The translations under genes were made by a program, and so were the position numbers. The notes beneath the pieces are model-generated. The model saw nothing but the letters and a program-made list of their open reading frames with translations, was not told where the DNA came from and did not search any database. From Bacillota bacterium (GTDB taxonomy: Bacteria > Bacillota > Clostridia > Christensenellales > Borkfalkiaceae), in the NCBI GenBank assembly GCA_019423125.1, contig JAHZBZ010000004.1:11858-75857 (forward strand): a DNA stretch of 64,000 nucleotides. Reading direction: 5' to 3'. Positions 50,616 to 60,480 of this stretch are shown here, one piece after another. Positions within the stretch are counted from its first letter, which is position 1. Each line of letters starts with the position of its first letter.

Positions 50616-52619
50616 ATGAAACTTAAAAGAAAATTACCCGCCTATCCGATTTTTTTAAAAGACCCGAATTTTTCGCTTTGGAGCGTAACAGAAAGGCTCA
50701 ATGCCGCAAACCTTCAAACCTGGTACGGAGAAGAGAAAAAAATTTACGGCTTTATCAAAACCGACGGCAAAATATATTGCTTTATGGGCGACGCCGCCAA
50801 ATGGTACGGCTGCGTTAAAAATGCCGAACAAACTTACATAAACGTGACGGCGTTTTCTACTGAATACGAATTTGAAGTCGGCTCGGCTAAATTAAAGGTA
50901 CGCTTTGTTTCGCCCCTTCCGCCCGACGATTTGGCTTTACTTTCCATGCCCGTTTGCTATATGGAGTATGAAGTAGAGGGAGGAAAAGACGTAAGCGTAT
51001 ACCTTTTCGCAGGCAGGGAGCTTGCGTGCAATAAGTCTCATCCGGATAAACGTATACGCAGTATTGCGGTAGCGTCGGACGGATTCGAATACGCGGTGTT
51101 CGGATTGAAAAAGCAGCTTCCGTTGTCGAATAACGACGATGCGATAGGCGCCGACTGGGGCTATTGGTATCTTGCGGGCGAAAAAGCGTATGCGCTTGAC
51201 GGAGACGATTTAAGAAATTTTGTTTCTACCGGAAAAACGCAGTTTGTCAATAACGGCGAGGACAGGTACATAGGCGCATCTGCAAGCAAGCCGCAGGGGC
51301 GGATTGCGCTTGGATATGACGATATTGTTTCCATAGATTATTTCGGGGATTTTTTAAAGGGGTACTATCTTAAACGTTATAAGATAACCGACGCCCTTAA
51401 ATACGTATGGGATAACGGCGACAAAATCAATGCCGAACTTTCAAAGTTCGAAAACGGATTAAAAGCCCGCACCGAAAAGTACGGGACGGAATATCTTAAT
51501 ATTTTATATGCTTCTTTAAGACAGAGCGTGGCGGGGCATAAACTCGTTGAAGATAACGCGGGGAACGTTTTGTTTCTTTCCAAGGAGTGTTATTCCAACG
51601 GCTGTATGGCTACGGTAGACGTAAGCTATCCGTCTATGCCGCTCTATCTTGTTTACAATGCGGAGCTGGTAAAAGGTATGCTTCGTCCTATTTTCGCGTT
51701 TGCAAAAATGCCGATCTGGAACTGCGATTTCGCCCCGCACGACGTAGGCACTTATCCCGCTTGCTGCGGACAGATTTACGGGTTGAAAAATCTGGGCAGC
51801 CTTACCTATCGCATATACGGCGACGGCGACACGCGTTTCCCGTTTTATATGTTGCCTGCAAGCGCCGATATATATGATTTCGAATTTCAGATGCCGGTCG
51901 AAGAGTGCGCGAATATGATTATAATGTTGCTTGCATGCTTCCGCGCGGACGGCGATTTGTCGTTGTATAAAGAAAATAGCGGACTTACCGCAAAATGGGT
52001 GGAGTATCTCGTGAAATACGGATTGAAACCCGAAAACCAGCTTTGCACGGACGATTTTGCGGGGCATCTGGCAGACAATATCAATCTTGCCATAAAGGCT
52101 ACGGTAGGCATTGCGGCGTATGCCGAATTATGTCTTGCCGCAGGAAAGCAGACGGAGCATAAAAAATACCGTAAAATTGCCGAATCTTATGCGGCGGAAA
52201 TTATTGAGTTCGGCAACGGGTTTACCCACTTGCCGCTTACCTGGAATTCGGGCGAGCAGACTTTTTCCTTAAAATACAATCTTGCGTTCGATAAGATTTT
52301 GAAACTCGGACTTTTCCCGCAGAGCTTTTTGGAAAGGGAAATAGACTATTATCTCACAAAAATCGAAAAATTCGGCGTGCCTCTCGACTCGCGCGAGGAT
52401 TATTCCAAGAGCGACTGGATTATGTGGGTGGCAAGCCTGACGGACGACGAAAATAAGCGTTCGGTATTTATAAAGTGCATAAGCGATTTCCTCGAGCAGT
52501 CGCCCGGGCGGGTTGCTTTCAGCGACTGGTTCGACGTAAAAAGCGGAGAATTTTTCCAGTTCCGCGCACGCACCGTGCAGGGCGGCAACTTCATTTTGCT
52601 TTTAAACGAAGGACTTTGA
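50616..52619 (+). CDS. DUF4965/glutaminase-like (alpha/alpha)6-barrel protein
   Basis: The 667-aa cytoplasmic protein has no signal peptide. Its N-terminal part is a beta domain (YPIFLKDPNFSLWS), and from about residue 285 it has the DUF4965/DUF1793 pattern: LYASLRQSVAGHKLV, GNVLFLSKECYSNGCMATVD, FAPHDVGTYPACCGQIYG, FQMPVEECANMIIMLLAC, LTWNSGEQTFSLKYNLAFDK. Families of this type are named after fungal glutaminase A, yet many bacterial members occur in glycan loci and look like glycosidases. The true substrate is open; I infer a carbohydrate role from the neighbours. It lies one base before the GH3 gene. Confidence 0.72.
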   Translation: MKLKRKLPAYPIFLKDPNFSLWSVTERLNAANLQTWYGEEKKIYGFIKTDGKIYCFMGDAAKWYGCVKNAEQTYINVTAFSTEYEFEVGSAKLKVRFVSPLPPDDLALLSMPVCYMEYEVEGGKDVSVYLFAGRELACNKSHPDKRIRSIAVASDGFEYAVFGLKKQLPLSNNDDAIGADWGYWYLAGEKAYALDGDDLRNFVSTGKTQFVNNGEDRYIGASASKPQGRIALGYDDIVSIDYFGDFLKGYYLKRYKITDALKYVWDNGDKINAELSKFENGLKARTEKYGTEYLNILYASLRQSVAGHKLVEDNAGNVLFLSKECYSNGCMATVDVSYPSMPLYLVYNAELVKGMLRPIFAFAKMPIWNCDFAPHDVGTYPACCGQIYGLKNLGSLTYRIYGDGDTRFPFYMLPASADIYDFEFQMPVEECANMIIMLLACFRADGDLSLYKENSGLTAKWVEYLVKYGLKPENQLCTDDFAGHLADNINLAIKATVGIAAYAELCLAAGKQTEHKKYRKIAESYAAEIIEFGNGFTHLPLTWNSGEQTFSLKYNLAFDKILKLGLFPQSFLEREIDYYLTKIEKFGVPLDSREDYSKSDWIMWVASLTDDENKRSVFIKCISDFLEQSPGRVAFSDWFDVKSGEFFQFRARTVQGGNFILLLNEGL

Positions 52620-52620
52620 T

Positions 52621-54603
52621 ATGGAAAAAATCACGGTTAAAGATCTATCATATAAAGAAAAACTGCGGCTTTTGTGCGGCGACGGATTTTGGCATACCTC
52701 GGATTTGGACGGGAAACTGCCAAAAATCAGGGTGACCGACGCTTCTATGGGTGTAAGAATGCCCGATGAAAACGGTAAGGACATTCCTTCGGTTGCGTAT
52801 CCGTCGCTGCAAGTGCTTGCAAATACCTGGAATACGGACGTTGTACGCAAATATGCCGAGTGTGTTGCGGACGATTGTCTTGACGCAGGCGCTGACGTAT
52901 TGCTTGGTCCCGGGGTAAATATCAAACGCAGTCCGCTATGCGGGCGCAACTTCGAATATTTTTCGGAGGACCCTTATCTTGCGGGTATAATGGCAAGGGA
53001 ATACGTTTCCGCATTGCAGTCGGAGGGCGCGGCGGCTTGCGTAAAGCATTTTTGCTGTAATAACCTCGAATATAACCGTATGCGTCAATCGAGCGAAGTG
53101 GACGAGCGCGCTCTGCGCGAAATTTACTTAACGCCTTTTGAAATCGCAATGCAGGCGAGACCTAAGTCGGTTATGTGCTGTTACAATAAAATCAACGGAG
53201 TGCAGGGCTCGGAAAATGCGTTCGGGTTTAAAATCCTGCGCGAAGAGTTCGGGTTCGAAGGACTTATCATGTCCGACTGGGATGCTGTGTACGATCGTGC
53301 CAAAGCTGCAAAGGCGGGGCTCGACCTTGAAATGCCCTTTTCCGAAAAGAACTATCAAAAGCTCGTTTCCGACTTTGAAAACGGGATTATTTCCGAGCAG
53401 GAAATCGATGCCTGCGCTCAGAGAGTGTTAGACTATATCTACGGTGTAAAAGAGCTTTCAAAGGAAAAAAAGCGTAAGTATACGCTTGAAGAACGCATTT
53501 CCTTTACGCAGACGGTTGCGGAAGAGGGAGTTGTGCTGTTGAAAAATAACGGCGTCCTGCCCGTAAAGAAAGGGCTTAGTGTGTCTTTGTGCGGACAGTT
53601 TGCCAGACCAAACGGCGAAATCGACGTTTGCGGAGGCGGTTCAGGGCGGGTTACGCCTTTAAGTCTTCCTTACGATATCCCTAAAATTTTCAAAGAAATT
53701 CACGACGGGAAGTCGATATATGAACCTGCGTTTATCTACGGCGTATCGCACGCGGGGCACAATCCCGGGCGTGCCGCAGACAATGCCGCCGCGTGCGACG
53801 TGAATATAGTGTTTGCCGGTACGGGCGCCGCCGTTGAGGGCGAGAACGGCGACAGGGCGTATATGGGGCTTCACCCCGTGCAGATACGCGCCATAAAAGA
53901 TACGGCGCGCATCAACCCGAATACGGTAGTCGTGCTTTTTGCGGGTTCGCCCGTGGATATGAGCGAGTGGATAGACGACGTAGCCGCCGTAGTATATGCG
54001 GGTTTCTTGGGTGAACGTTGTGGTGAAACCGTCGTAAACGTTTTAACGGGCAGGGTAAATCCGTCGGGAAAACTCACCGAAACATTCCCCGTCCGCTATG
54101 AGGATACCCCGGCGGCAAATTCCTATACAGACTGTAAAGTTACAGTTTACGAAGAGGGGATTTTCGCTGGATACCGTTATTACGACGAATACGGAGTTCC
54201 CGTGCTGTTTCCGTTCGGACACGGTCTGTCCTATTCCGAATTTAAGTACAAAAACTTAAATATTGCAGCAGACGGAGAAAAGGTAACGGTTTCGTTCGAA
54301 CTCGGAAATACTTCGGCGACAGACGGAAAGGAAGTCGTTCAGGTTTACGTCGGTGCTAAAAGCTCGTGCGCAAGCCGCCCCGTAAAGGGATTAAAGGCTT
54401 TTGCCAAATACTCAATAAAGGCGGGCGAAAGTGTAAAAGCTAAGCTCGAACTCGATAAATCGGCGTTTTCCTACTGGTCTTATCAAAGCGGGAAAAGGCA
54501 AACGGAGGACGGAATCTACGAAATTCTCGTAGGCGCTTCGTCCGCGGATATCCGCCTTACGGGAAAAATCAAAATCGAAAACGGAGAATTAAAAGAGATT
54601 TAA
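52621..54603 (+). CDS. Glycoside hydrolase family 3 beta-glucosidase
   Basis: The 660-aa cytoplasmic protein shows GH3 domains in order. The TIM barrel has LGPGVNIKRSPLCGRNFEYF, VKHFCCNN and the nucleophile Asp in MSDWDAV (D219). The alpha/beta sandwich contains VFAGTGAAVEGENGDRAYMG, with the candidate acid/base Glu in EGENGDR. The C-terminal fibronectin III-like domain follows GYRYYDEYGVPVLFPFGHGL. It hydrolyses terminal beta-glucosides (or related beta-glycosides) from imported oligosaccharides. Start ATG 52621 comes right after the previous stop, with the RBS (GAAGGAC) inside it. Confidence 0.92.
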   Translation: MEKITVKDLSYKEKLRLLCGDGFWHTSDLDGKLPKIRVTDASMGVRMPDENGKDIPSVAYPSLQVLANTWNTDVVRKYAECVADDCLDAGADVLLGPGVNIKRSPLCGRNFEYFSEDPYLAGIMAREYVSALQSEGAAACVKHFCCNNLEYNRMRQSSEVDERALREIYLTPFEIAMQARPKSVMCCYNKINGVQGSENAFGFKILREEFGFEGLIMSDWDAVYDRAKAAKAGLDLEMPFSEKNYQKLVSDFENGIISEQEIDACAQRVLDYIYGVKELSKEKKRKYTLEERISFTQTVAEEGVVLLKNNGVLPVKKGLSVSLCGQFARPNGEIDVCGGGSGRVTPLSLPYDIPKIFKEIHDGKSIYEPAFIYGVSHAGHNPGRAADNAAACDVNIVFAGTGAAVEGENGDRAYMGLHPVQIRAIKDTARINPNTVVVLFAGSPVDMSEWIDDVAAVVYAGFLGERCGETVVNVLTGRVNPSGKLTETFPVRYEDTPAANSYTDCKVTVYEEGIFAGYRYYDEYGVPVLFPFGHGLSYSEFKYKNLNIAADGEKVTVSFELGNTSATDGKEVVQVYVGAKSSCASRPVKGLKAFAKYSIKAGESVKAKLELDKSAFSYWSYQSGKRQTEDGIYEILVGASSADIRLTGKIKIENGELKEI

Positions 54604-54608
54604 ACCCT

Positions 54609-55658
54609 ATGAACAAAAATATTTTAATTTTCGAAAATTTCAAAACCAACTCCGCGGGAATATGGTATTTCGTGCCGGAAGGCGTATTTAAAAAGGGTAA
54701 GCCCTGCAAGGGCTTCGGCAGCATAAAATACGTCGAGGGCTCGGTATACTCGGGCGATATATATTACGACGGGAAAAACTTCGAAAAACTCGGGTACGGT
54801 CAGCAGGATTTTACGCTGTCGACGCTGAGCTCTTGCGGGGCGGTATCCTCAGACGTGCTCTATAAGTACGTCGGGAAATTCGATTACAGAAAAACGGACT
54901 GGATTTACGGAAACGGCGTAATGTATTATAAGGGCGCTGACGGTAAACCCACGCATTTCAGAAAAGCTTTCTTTTCGGGGTTGTCGGTCATAGGCGAATA
55001 CAGGGGCGAGTTTAAAGAGCCGCTTTTGGAGGGATACACTCCCGAAATGGAATTTTTCTGCGAATGGAAAAATATGAACGCGGAAACGACAATAAAGAGA
55101 GTATGCGAAAGGTATACAAACGCCGAAAACGCGGACGTGCTGTTTATAGGGGATTCTTATTTCGAGCTTGCCGAAGCGCAGGACTATGCGGGCGGCAACA
55201 AGTTTTCAGCCTTTTTCCCCGAAAGCTATGCAAACGCGGGCATAGGCGGTTCTACTTTCGGAGATTGGCTCGGTTATCTGCCGCGCTTAAAGGGATTGCC
55301 GCAGTTTAAAAAAATAGTAGTCAACCTCGGCTTTAACGATTTGCACTCGACCGGAAGCGATGAAAAAACGGTTTATCATTATACTGAATTTTTGAATCTT
55401 ACAAAAAAAATTTTTCCGAAAGCGCAGATCTATATTATTAAAACGGTACATGCGCCGAATTTCGGCGAGCATAAAGGATTGGAAGACGCGTTTAACGAAG
55501 CGCTTGAAAATTCGGCGGAACGGTTCGGGGTTAAAGTCGTGGATTGGAACGGGTTGATTGCGGAAAGCGGCGAAAGCTGTTTTCATAGCGACGGCGTTCA
55601 CCCAAACGAACACGGGTACGGTATCTTTCGCGAATTTTTAAAGAGTTTTCTTAAATAG
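54609..55658 (+). CDS. SGNH/GDSL hydrolase with N-terminal MORN-like repeats
   Basis: The 349-aa cytoplasmic protein has two parts. Residues about 25-145 carry MORN-like repeats (VEGSVYSGDIYYDGKNFEKL, YVGKFDYRKTDWIYGNGVMY, GEYRGEF). Residues about 175-349 form an SGNH hydrolase: block I FIGDSYFE with nucleophile S183, block II Gly in GIGGSTF, block III Asn in NLGFND, block V SDGVHPNEHG with D328 and H331. SGNH enzymes of such loci usually remove acetyl or feruloyl esters from sugars. The MORN-SGNH combination is not one I know. It is followed by a hairpin that may end the first part of the operon. Confidence 0.82.
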   Translation: MNKNILIFENFKTNSAGIWYFVPEGVFKKGKPCKGFGSIKYVEGSVYSGDIYYDGKNFEKLGYGQQDFTLSTLSSCGAVSSDVLYKYVGKFDYRKTDWIYGNGVMYYKGADGKPTHFRKAFFSGLSVIGEYRGEFKEPLLEGYTPEMEFFCEWKNMNAETTIKRVCERYTNAENADVLFIGDSYFELAEAQDYAGGNKFSAFFPESYANAGIGGSTFGDWLGYLPRLKGLPQFKKIVVNLGFNDLHSTGSDEKTVYHYTEFLNLTKKIFPKAQIYIIKTVHAPNFGEHKGLEDAFNEALENSAERFGVKVVDWNGLIAESGESCFHSDGVHPNEHGYGIFREFLKSFLK

Positions 55659-55667
55659 GACGTTCTG

Positions 55668-55698
55668 CGGCTTCCCCGTGTAATTCGGGAAGCCGTTT
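55668..55698 (+). terminator. Hairpin between the SGNH and GH31 genes
   Basis: CGGCTTCCC (55668-55676) pairs with GGGAAGCCG (55687-55695) around a 10-nt loop, followed by TTTGT. The short T-run suggests a weak terminator or processing site. Genes from 55741 on continue in the same direction. Confidence 0.55.
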
Positions 55699-55740
55699 GT
55701 AATCGAAACAATGCAAATAAAAATTTAAAGGACAAAAAAC

Positions 55741-58245
55741 ATGGAACAAATTATTTCGGGCAACATTCGGGTACAGCTGTTAAGCGGGAATATTATCCGT
55801 ATAGAATACGGCAAAGACGGTAAATTTTGTAACGAAAACACTTTTTTCATCCCCGAAAGGGAACAGTATGCAGATACTTGCGTAGCTTACTCGGAGAACG
55901 AGAACTTAGTTTGCTTCGGCGACTACGAATTGTACATACCGGAAAACGCAAAAACTCTTTCGGGCGTAAGGCTTAAAAAGAACGGAAAAAGGGTGTATAC
56001 TTATAAAAAGATAAAAAACAGCGGCGAGCTGCCGCCTCTATATAAAACTCCCGAAGTGTTCGCGATATCGGATACCCCGCGAATCACCCTCCCCGAGGGC
56101 GGATATTCGTCGGAAAGAAAGGGCGAATATACCGTTGAAGAAAACGTAGAAGATATATATTTATTGCTTTGCGAAAAGGACGCAAAGCTTTTGAGAAAAC
56201 TGTACGTAGAATTAACGGGTAAACCTGAGCTCGTTCGCCTTTCCACGCTCGGCGGGTGGAACAGCAAATACTACGCGTACACCGAAGAGGAGGCGAAACA
56301 GCTTATATTAGATTACGAAAAGCACGACGTGCCTTTGGACGTAATGGTTATAGACACCGACTGGCGCTCCTGCGAAAACGGCTGGGGCTACGATATAAAC
56401 ACAAAGCTTTTCCCCGATATGAAAAGGTTTTTCGACTTTGCGCATTCGCACGGCGTGGAGGTAATGTTCAACGACCACCCCGAGCCCGTAAACGGCGCGC
56501 AGGTTTTCGCGCCCGAGGAAATAGAGTACAGAGAAAGAAATTTGCAGTCTTTAATGCAAAAAGGGCTGGATATATGGTGGTACGACAGAAATTGGGTCAC
56601 CCGTCTTATACCCCCTACCGAAAGCGTGCGGTGGGAAACCTTCGGGCTGTATCTGTTTGAAGATATTACGAGGCATTATTACCAGGACGCAGCCGGGGAT
56701 AAAGCAGTTTACCGTCGTCCCGTAATAATGGGCAACATTGTTAATATCCTCAACGGAACGTATGCGGGCATAACCGACAGCGCAAGCCATAGGTATTCCA
56801 TACAGTGGACGGGGGATATAGACAGTTTGCCTAATTTCCTTGCACAGGAGATAGACAGCCTGATTAAGTGCGGAGACAACGCTATTCCCTATATGAATTC
56901 GGATTGCGGCGGCCATTTGGGCAATCCCGATAAAGAGCTGTTTATCCGTTGGATGCAGTACGGCGCATTATCCCCCGTATTCCGTCCGCACTGTACTAAT
57001 TCGGTCGAACGCACGCGCGAGCCGTGGGCGTACGATGACGAAACGCTTGATATAGTTCGCGATTACAATAATTTAAGGTACAGGCTGTTGCCCGTAATTT
57101 ACAAAAGCGCCTATAACGCATACGAAACGGGCGAGCCGATTTTCAAAGCGTTGGGCTGGGAGTATCCCGAAGATAAAAAAGCGTTAAAAATTAACGACGA
57201 GTATATGCTCGGCAACGATATATTAATCAAACCCGTTGTCGGTGCTTTGTTCGGCGTAATCGAAGAAAAATATTTTACGAGTCCCATATCAGCCGTTTAC
57301 TATAACGGCAGAGAGCTGAAAGGCGAACCGATAGCAACGGCAGAGTATCAAAAACTCGATATCAATCTTGCGCACGTTTCGCCTGAAAAGGGCGTGCCCG
57401 TGTACGATTTTTCAGCGAGATTTAAAACAAGCGTCAAATTCGGCAAAGACAAAAAACTTTTCTTGCGGAGCGACGACGGGGCTACGGTATGGATTGACGG
57501 CGTAAAGGTGCACGAGGATAAAACTACCCACCCCGCAATGTTTTTTTCGCTGGGGACTGTTCAAAAGGATATAGAGCACTTTATCGAAATAGAATATTTT
57601 CAGGCGGACGGCGAAGCTGCCATAGGGCTTTATTGCGATACGGATAGCGATAAAACCGAAATTTATCTGCCCGAGGGAAGGTGGTTGGACGCGTTCGGCG
57701 GAAAAATTTATGACGGCGGGAAAAGCGTTCGACGGGCGTACGGCTTGTACGAAATGCCGCTCTTTGTTCGGTCGGGCGCGCTTATTCCGCTTGCTTATGA
57801 GGCGAAGAACACAAAAGAACAAAAATGGGATAAGCTCGTTTACGATTTCTATCCCGATAAACAGTCAACCGACAGAGGATATTTATACGAGGATGACGGT
57901 GAAACTACGGCTTACAAACTCGGGCGGTTCAGAAAGAGCGCATACGAGGCGCGTTACAGTTCAAGCGAGAATGCCTTTATAATTAAACTTTGCGCCGCAG
58001 AGGGTGAATTTTCGGGCGAAAGAGCCTGCATTATGCGCGAAATCACGCTCAAATATCATTTGTTAAAAGGCGTCGACGACGTTAAAAAAGTCACCGTAAA
58101 CGGTGAAGAGTACGGTTTTAAAAAATTTAAAAAGAGCGCGGCATTCCCGCTTAACACAGGCGAAACCGCACCGGACGGCGGCGTAATTTCTCTTTCCTTA
58201 CAAATGCATTTAAAAAAAGACTGCATAATCGTATTTTATTTGTAA
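55741..58245 (+). CDS. Glycoside hydrolase family 31 with PA14-like insert
   Basis: The 834-aa cytoplasmic protein has the GH31 order: N-terminal beta-sandwich, a barrel beginning LGGWNSKYYAYTEEEAKQLI, and VPLDVMVIDTDWR. The nucleophile Asp is in DIWWYDRNW (D282) and the acid/base Asp in IQWTGDIDS (D359). YMNSDCGGHLGNPD and FRPHCTNS close the active site. After about residue 555 a PA14-like domain is inserted (FSARFKTSVKFGKDKKLFLR, DDGATVWIDGVKVHE). GH31 enzymes are alpha-glucosidases, alpha-xylosidases or related. The WWYDRNW motif differs from typical alpha-glucosidases, so the exact substrate is open. Confidence 0.9.
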   Translation: MEQIISGNIRVQLLSGNIIRIEYGKDGKFCNENTFFIPEREQYADTCVAYSENENLVCFGDYELYIPENAKTLSGVRLKKNGKRVYTYKKIKNSGELPPLYKTPEVFAISDTPRITLPEGGYSSERKGEYTVEENVEDIYLLLCEKDAKLLRKLYVELTGKPELVRLSTLGGWNSKYYAYTEEEAKQLILDYEKHDVPLDVMVIDTDWRSCENGWGYDINTKLFPDMKRFFDFAHSHGVEVMFNDHPEPVNGAQVFAPEEIEYRERNLQSLMQKGLDIWWYDRNWVTRLIPPTESVRWETFGLYLFEDITRHYYQDAAGDKAVYRRPVIMGNIVNILNGTYAGITDSASHRYSIQWTGDIDSLPNFLAQEIDSLIKCGDNAIPYMNSDCGGHLGNPDKELFIRWMQYGALSPVFRPHCTNSVERTREPWAYDDETLDIVRDYNNLRYRLLPVIYKSAYNAYETGEPIFKALGWEYPEDKKALKINDEYMLGNDILIKPVVGALFGVIEEKYFTSPISAVYYNGRELKGEPIATAEYQKLDINLAHVSPEKGVPVYDFSARFKTSVKFGKDKKLFLRSDDGATVWIDGVKVHEDKTTHPAMFFSLGTVQKDIEHFIEIEYFQADGEAAIGLYCDTDSDKTEIYLPEGRWLDAFGGKIYDGGKSVRRAYGLYEMPLFVRSGALIPLAYEAKNTKEQKWDKLVYDFYPDKQSTDRGYLYEDDGETTAYKLGRFRKSAYEARYSSSENAFIIKLCAAEGEFSGERACIMREITLKYHLLKGVDDVKKVTVNGEEYGFKKFKKSAAFPLNTGETAPDGGVISLSLQMHLKKDCIIVFYL

Positions 58246-58279
58246 GCGTTCGGTTAACGGTGACAACAGGAGTTGACGT

Positions 58280-60463
58280 ATGATTACTTTTGACAAAAAA
58301 CAAAGCGTCGTAAAGTTGAGTAACGGCAGTATAAGCTATTGGATTTATATTAATCGGGAAGGATATCTTGAAACTGTCTATTTCGGTAAGACGGTAAAGG
58401 ATTTTGATATTTCGCTTATACGAGTGACGGGCGGAGTCGAAAGTAATATTTTCAGTATTAACCAGAAAAGGGAAATCGCTTATATCGACCGATATAAAGA
58501 GGGAATAGCCCCCGTCGAGTTGTCCGTTCACGGACGCAGGGATAAACGCGACGCGCCGATTGTTATACAGCGCGAGAACGGTAGCTTGGTTACCGATTTT
58601 ATTTACGTTTCGCATAAAATATTCGACGGTGCGGTGCAATTGGATAATTTGCCGTGCGCACACGGCGATAACTGCCAAACGGTTGAATTTTTGCTTAAAG
58701 AGCGTTCGCAGGAAATTTATCTTAAACACCGCGTTACGATTTTCGACGATAAAGATATCATCGTTAAAAATTTTGAAATAATCAATAAAACGGGTCGTGA
58801 TGCGGTAATAAAGCGGGCTATGTCCATGCAGCTCGATTTGCCGAGAAGAAATTTTACTATAAATCATTTCTGCGGCCGTTGGGCGGAAGAACGTACTCGC
58901 GTGGAAAATGCGGTTACGGACGGTGTGTTTGAAATTTATTCGAATTTGGGAACTTCCTCTGCCGAGGAGAATCCGTTCGTATTTTTAAAAGGCGAAAACG
59001 CCGATTACGACCACGGAGAGGTAATAGGGTTTAATCTCATATACAGCGGAAATTTCAAATTCAGGCTTCTTTCCGATTGGTATAAAGGCACGCATATCAC
59101 CTACGGCTTAAACGACGAAGATTTCGGGTGGATTTTAGGAGACGGCGAAAGTTTTGTTTGCCCGCAGGCGCTTATTTCGTACTCGTATTGCGGCATAGAT
59201 AAAATGAGTCAGAATTTTCATTCGTTCGTTAGGGAAAATCTTATAACGTATCAGTTTGATAAAGAATATAAACCCGTGCTTTTTAATTCGTGGGAAGGCT
59301 GTTTGTTCGATTTCACTACTGAAAGTATTATTTCGTATATAGACGATTCGGCAAAGGCGGGCGCGGAACTGTTTGTCCTGGACGACGGCTGGTTCGGACG
59401 ACGTGACGACGATACGGACGGACTCGGAGATTGGACGGTAAATAAAAGCAAACTCGATTTACATCGCATAATAAAACACTGCCATAATTTGGGAATAAAA
59501 TTCGGTATTTGGTTCGAGCCGGAAATGGTAAACTACAATTCCGATTTGTACAAAGCTCACCCCGAATACGCGCTGTGCGACGACGGTGAAGATATTCACG
59601 TTATGCGGCATCAATTTCATTTGGATTTTTCCAACCCTCAGGCGATTGACGCAATTTATAAACAGATAAAGACCTTTTTGAAAGAATATGAAATCGATTA
59701 TATCAAATGGGATTATAACAGACGCGTTTACGAACATTCTTCAACCCGATTGGGCGAGAAGCGGCAGGGAGAAGTGTACCACAGAATAACGCTCGGATAT
59801 TATTCGCTCATTTCCCGCATTGCAAAAGATAACCCGAAGATAATGATCGAGGGCTGTGCGGGCGGAGGTTCGCGGTTCGATTTGGGCACGCTTTATTATT
59901 GCCCGCAGATTTGGACGAGCGATGAAAGCAATCCCGTAAGGCGAAGCGTTATCAATTACAATACTTCGTTGGGCTATCCGCTCTCATGTATGGCTACGCA
60001 CGTCAACGACTGTAAATTGATGAATTACGAGCAGAAAAGTCTGTTTGCGTTGTTCGGAACGTACGGTCTCGAAATGAATCCCGGCCTGTTGACGGATGAT
60101 GAAAAAAGAACGCTTTCAAACACGGCAGAGCTATATAAAAAGTACCATAAGGACGTAATAGAAAACGGAACGCTGTATCATCTCGCGTCGCCTCAGACGG
60201 ATAACTGGTATATTATGCAATGCGTAAATTCTTCAAAAACCTGTTCGCTTGTTTTGTTGATGAATTTATTACACGAAAAAGAGTGTTTCCGATATCTGAA
60301 ACTTAAAGGGCTCGATCCGGATAAAAGATATAAGAACAATTTTGATGGTTGCGCTTTTTACGGAGATTATTATATGAACGTCGGATTTAATTTTTCGGGC
60401 GTTTGGCGCGATGAGTTTGACTGCAAGTTGCTCATATTGGAAGAAGTCGAAACCGAGGAGTGA
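58280..60463 (+). CDS. Alpha-galactosidase (GH36)
   Basis: The 727-aa cytoplasmic enzyme (family about 720-740) has an N-terminal supersandwich (FGRTINHFCG-like region at NHFCGRWAEERTRVE), the barrel motif FVLDDGWFGRRDDDTDGLGD, FGIWFEPEMVN, nucleophile Asp in DYIKWDYNR (D478) and acid/base Asp in IWTSDESNP (D548), with EGCAGGGSRFDLG between. It removes alpha-1,6-galactose from raffinose-type or galactomannan oligosaccharides and works as a tetramer in related bacteria. ATG 58280 follows ACAGGAG at about 58265. With GH42 and galE it defines a galactoside theme. Confidence 0.93.
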   Translation: MITFDKKQSVVKLSNGSISYWIYINREGYLETVYFGKTVKDFDISLIRVTGGVESNIFSINQKREIAYIDRYKEGIAPVELSVHGRRDKRDAPIVIQRENGSLVTDFIYVSHKIFDGAVQLDNLPCAHGDNCQTVEFLLKERSQEIYLKHRVTIFDDKDIIVKNFEIINKTGRDAVIKRAMSMQLDLPRRNFTINHFCGRWAEERTRVENAVTDGVFEIYSNLGTSSAEENPFVFLKGENADYDHGEVIGFNLIYSGNFKFRLLSDWYKGTHITYGLNDEDFGWILGDGESFVCPQALISYSYCGIDKMSQNFHSFVRENLITYQFDKEYKPVLFNSWEGCLFDFTTESIISYIDDSAKAGAELFVLDDGWFGRRDDDTDGLGDWTVNKSKLDLHRIIKHCHNLGIKFGIWFEPEMVNYNSDLYKAHPEYALCDDGEDIHVMRHQFHLDFSNPQAIDAIYKQIKTFLKEYEIDYIKWDYNRRVYEHSSTRLGEKRQGEVYHRITLGYYSLISRIAKDNPKIMIEGCAGGGSRFDLGTLYYCPQIWTSDESNPVRRSVINYNTSLGYPLSCMATHVNDCKLMNYEQKSLFALFGTYGLEMNPGLLTDDEKRTLSNTAELYKKYHKDVIENGTLYHLASPQTDNWYIMQCVNSSKTCSLVLLMNLLHEKECFRYLKLKGLDPDKRYKNNFDGCAFYGDYYMNVGFNFSGVWRDEFDCKLLILEEVETEE

Positions 60464-60480
60464 TATACGGAGGCTGTTAA

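Noticed and set aside
50616..52619. Naming the protein a glutaminase
   Set aside because: The name comes from a distant fungal homologue. The genomic context is carbohydrate breakdown and no glutaminase evidence is visible.
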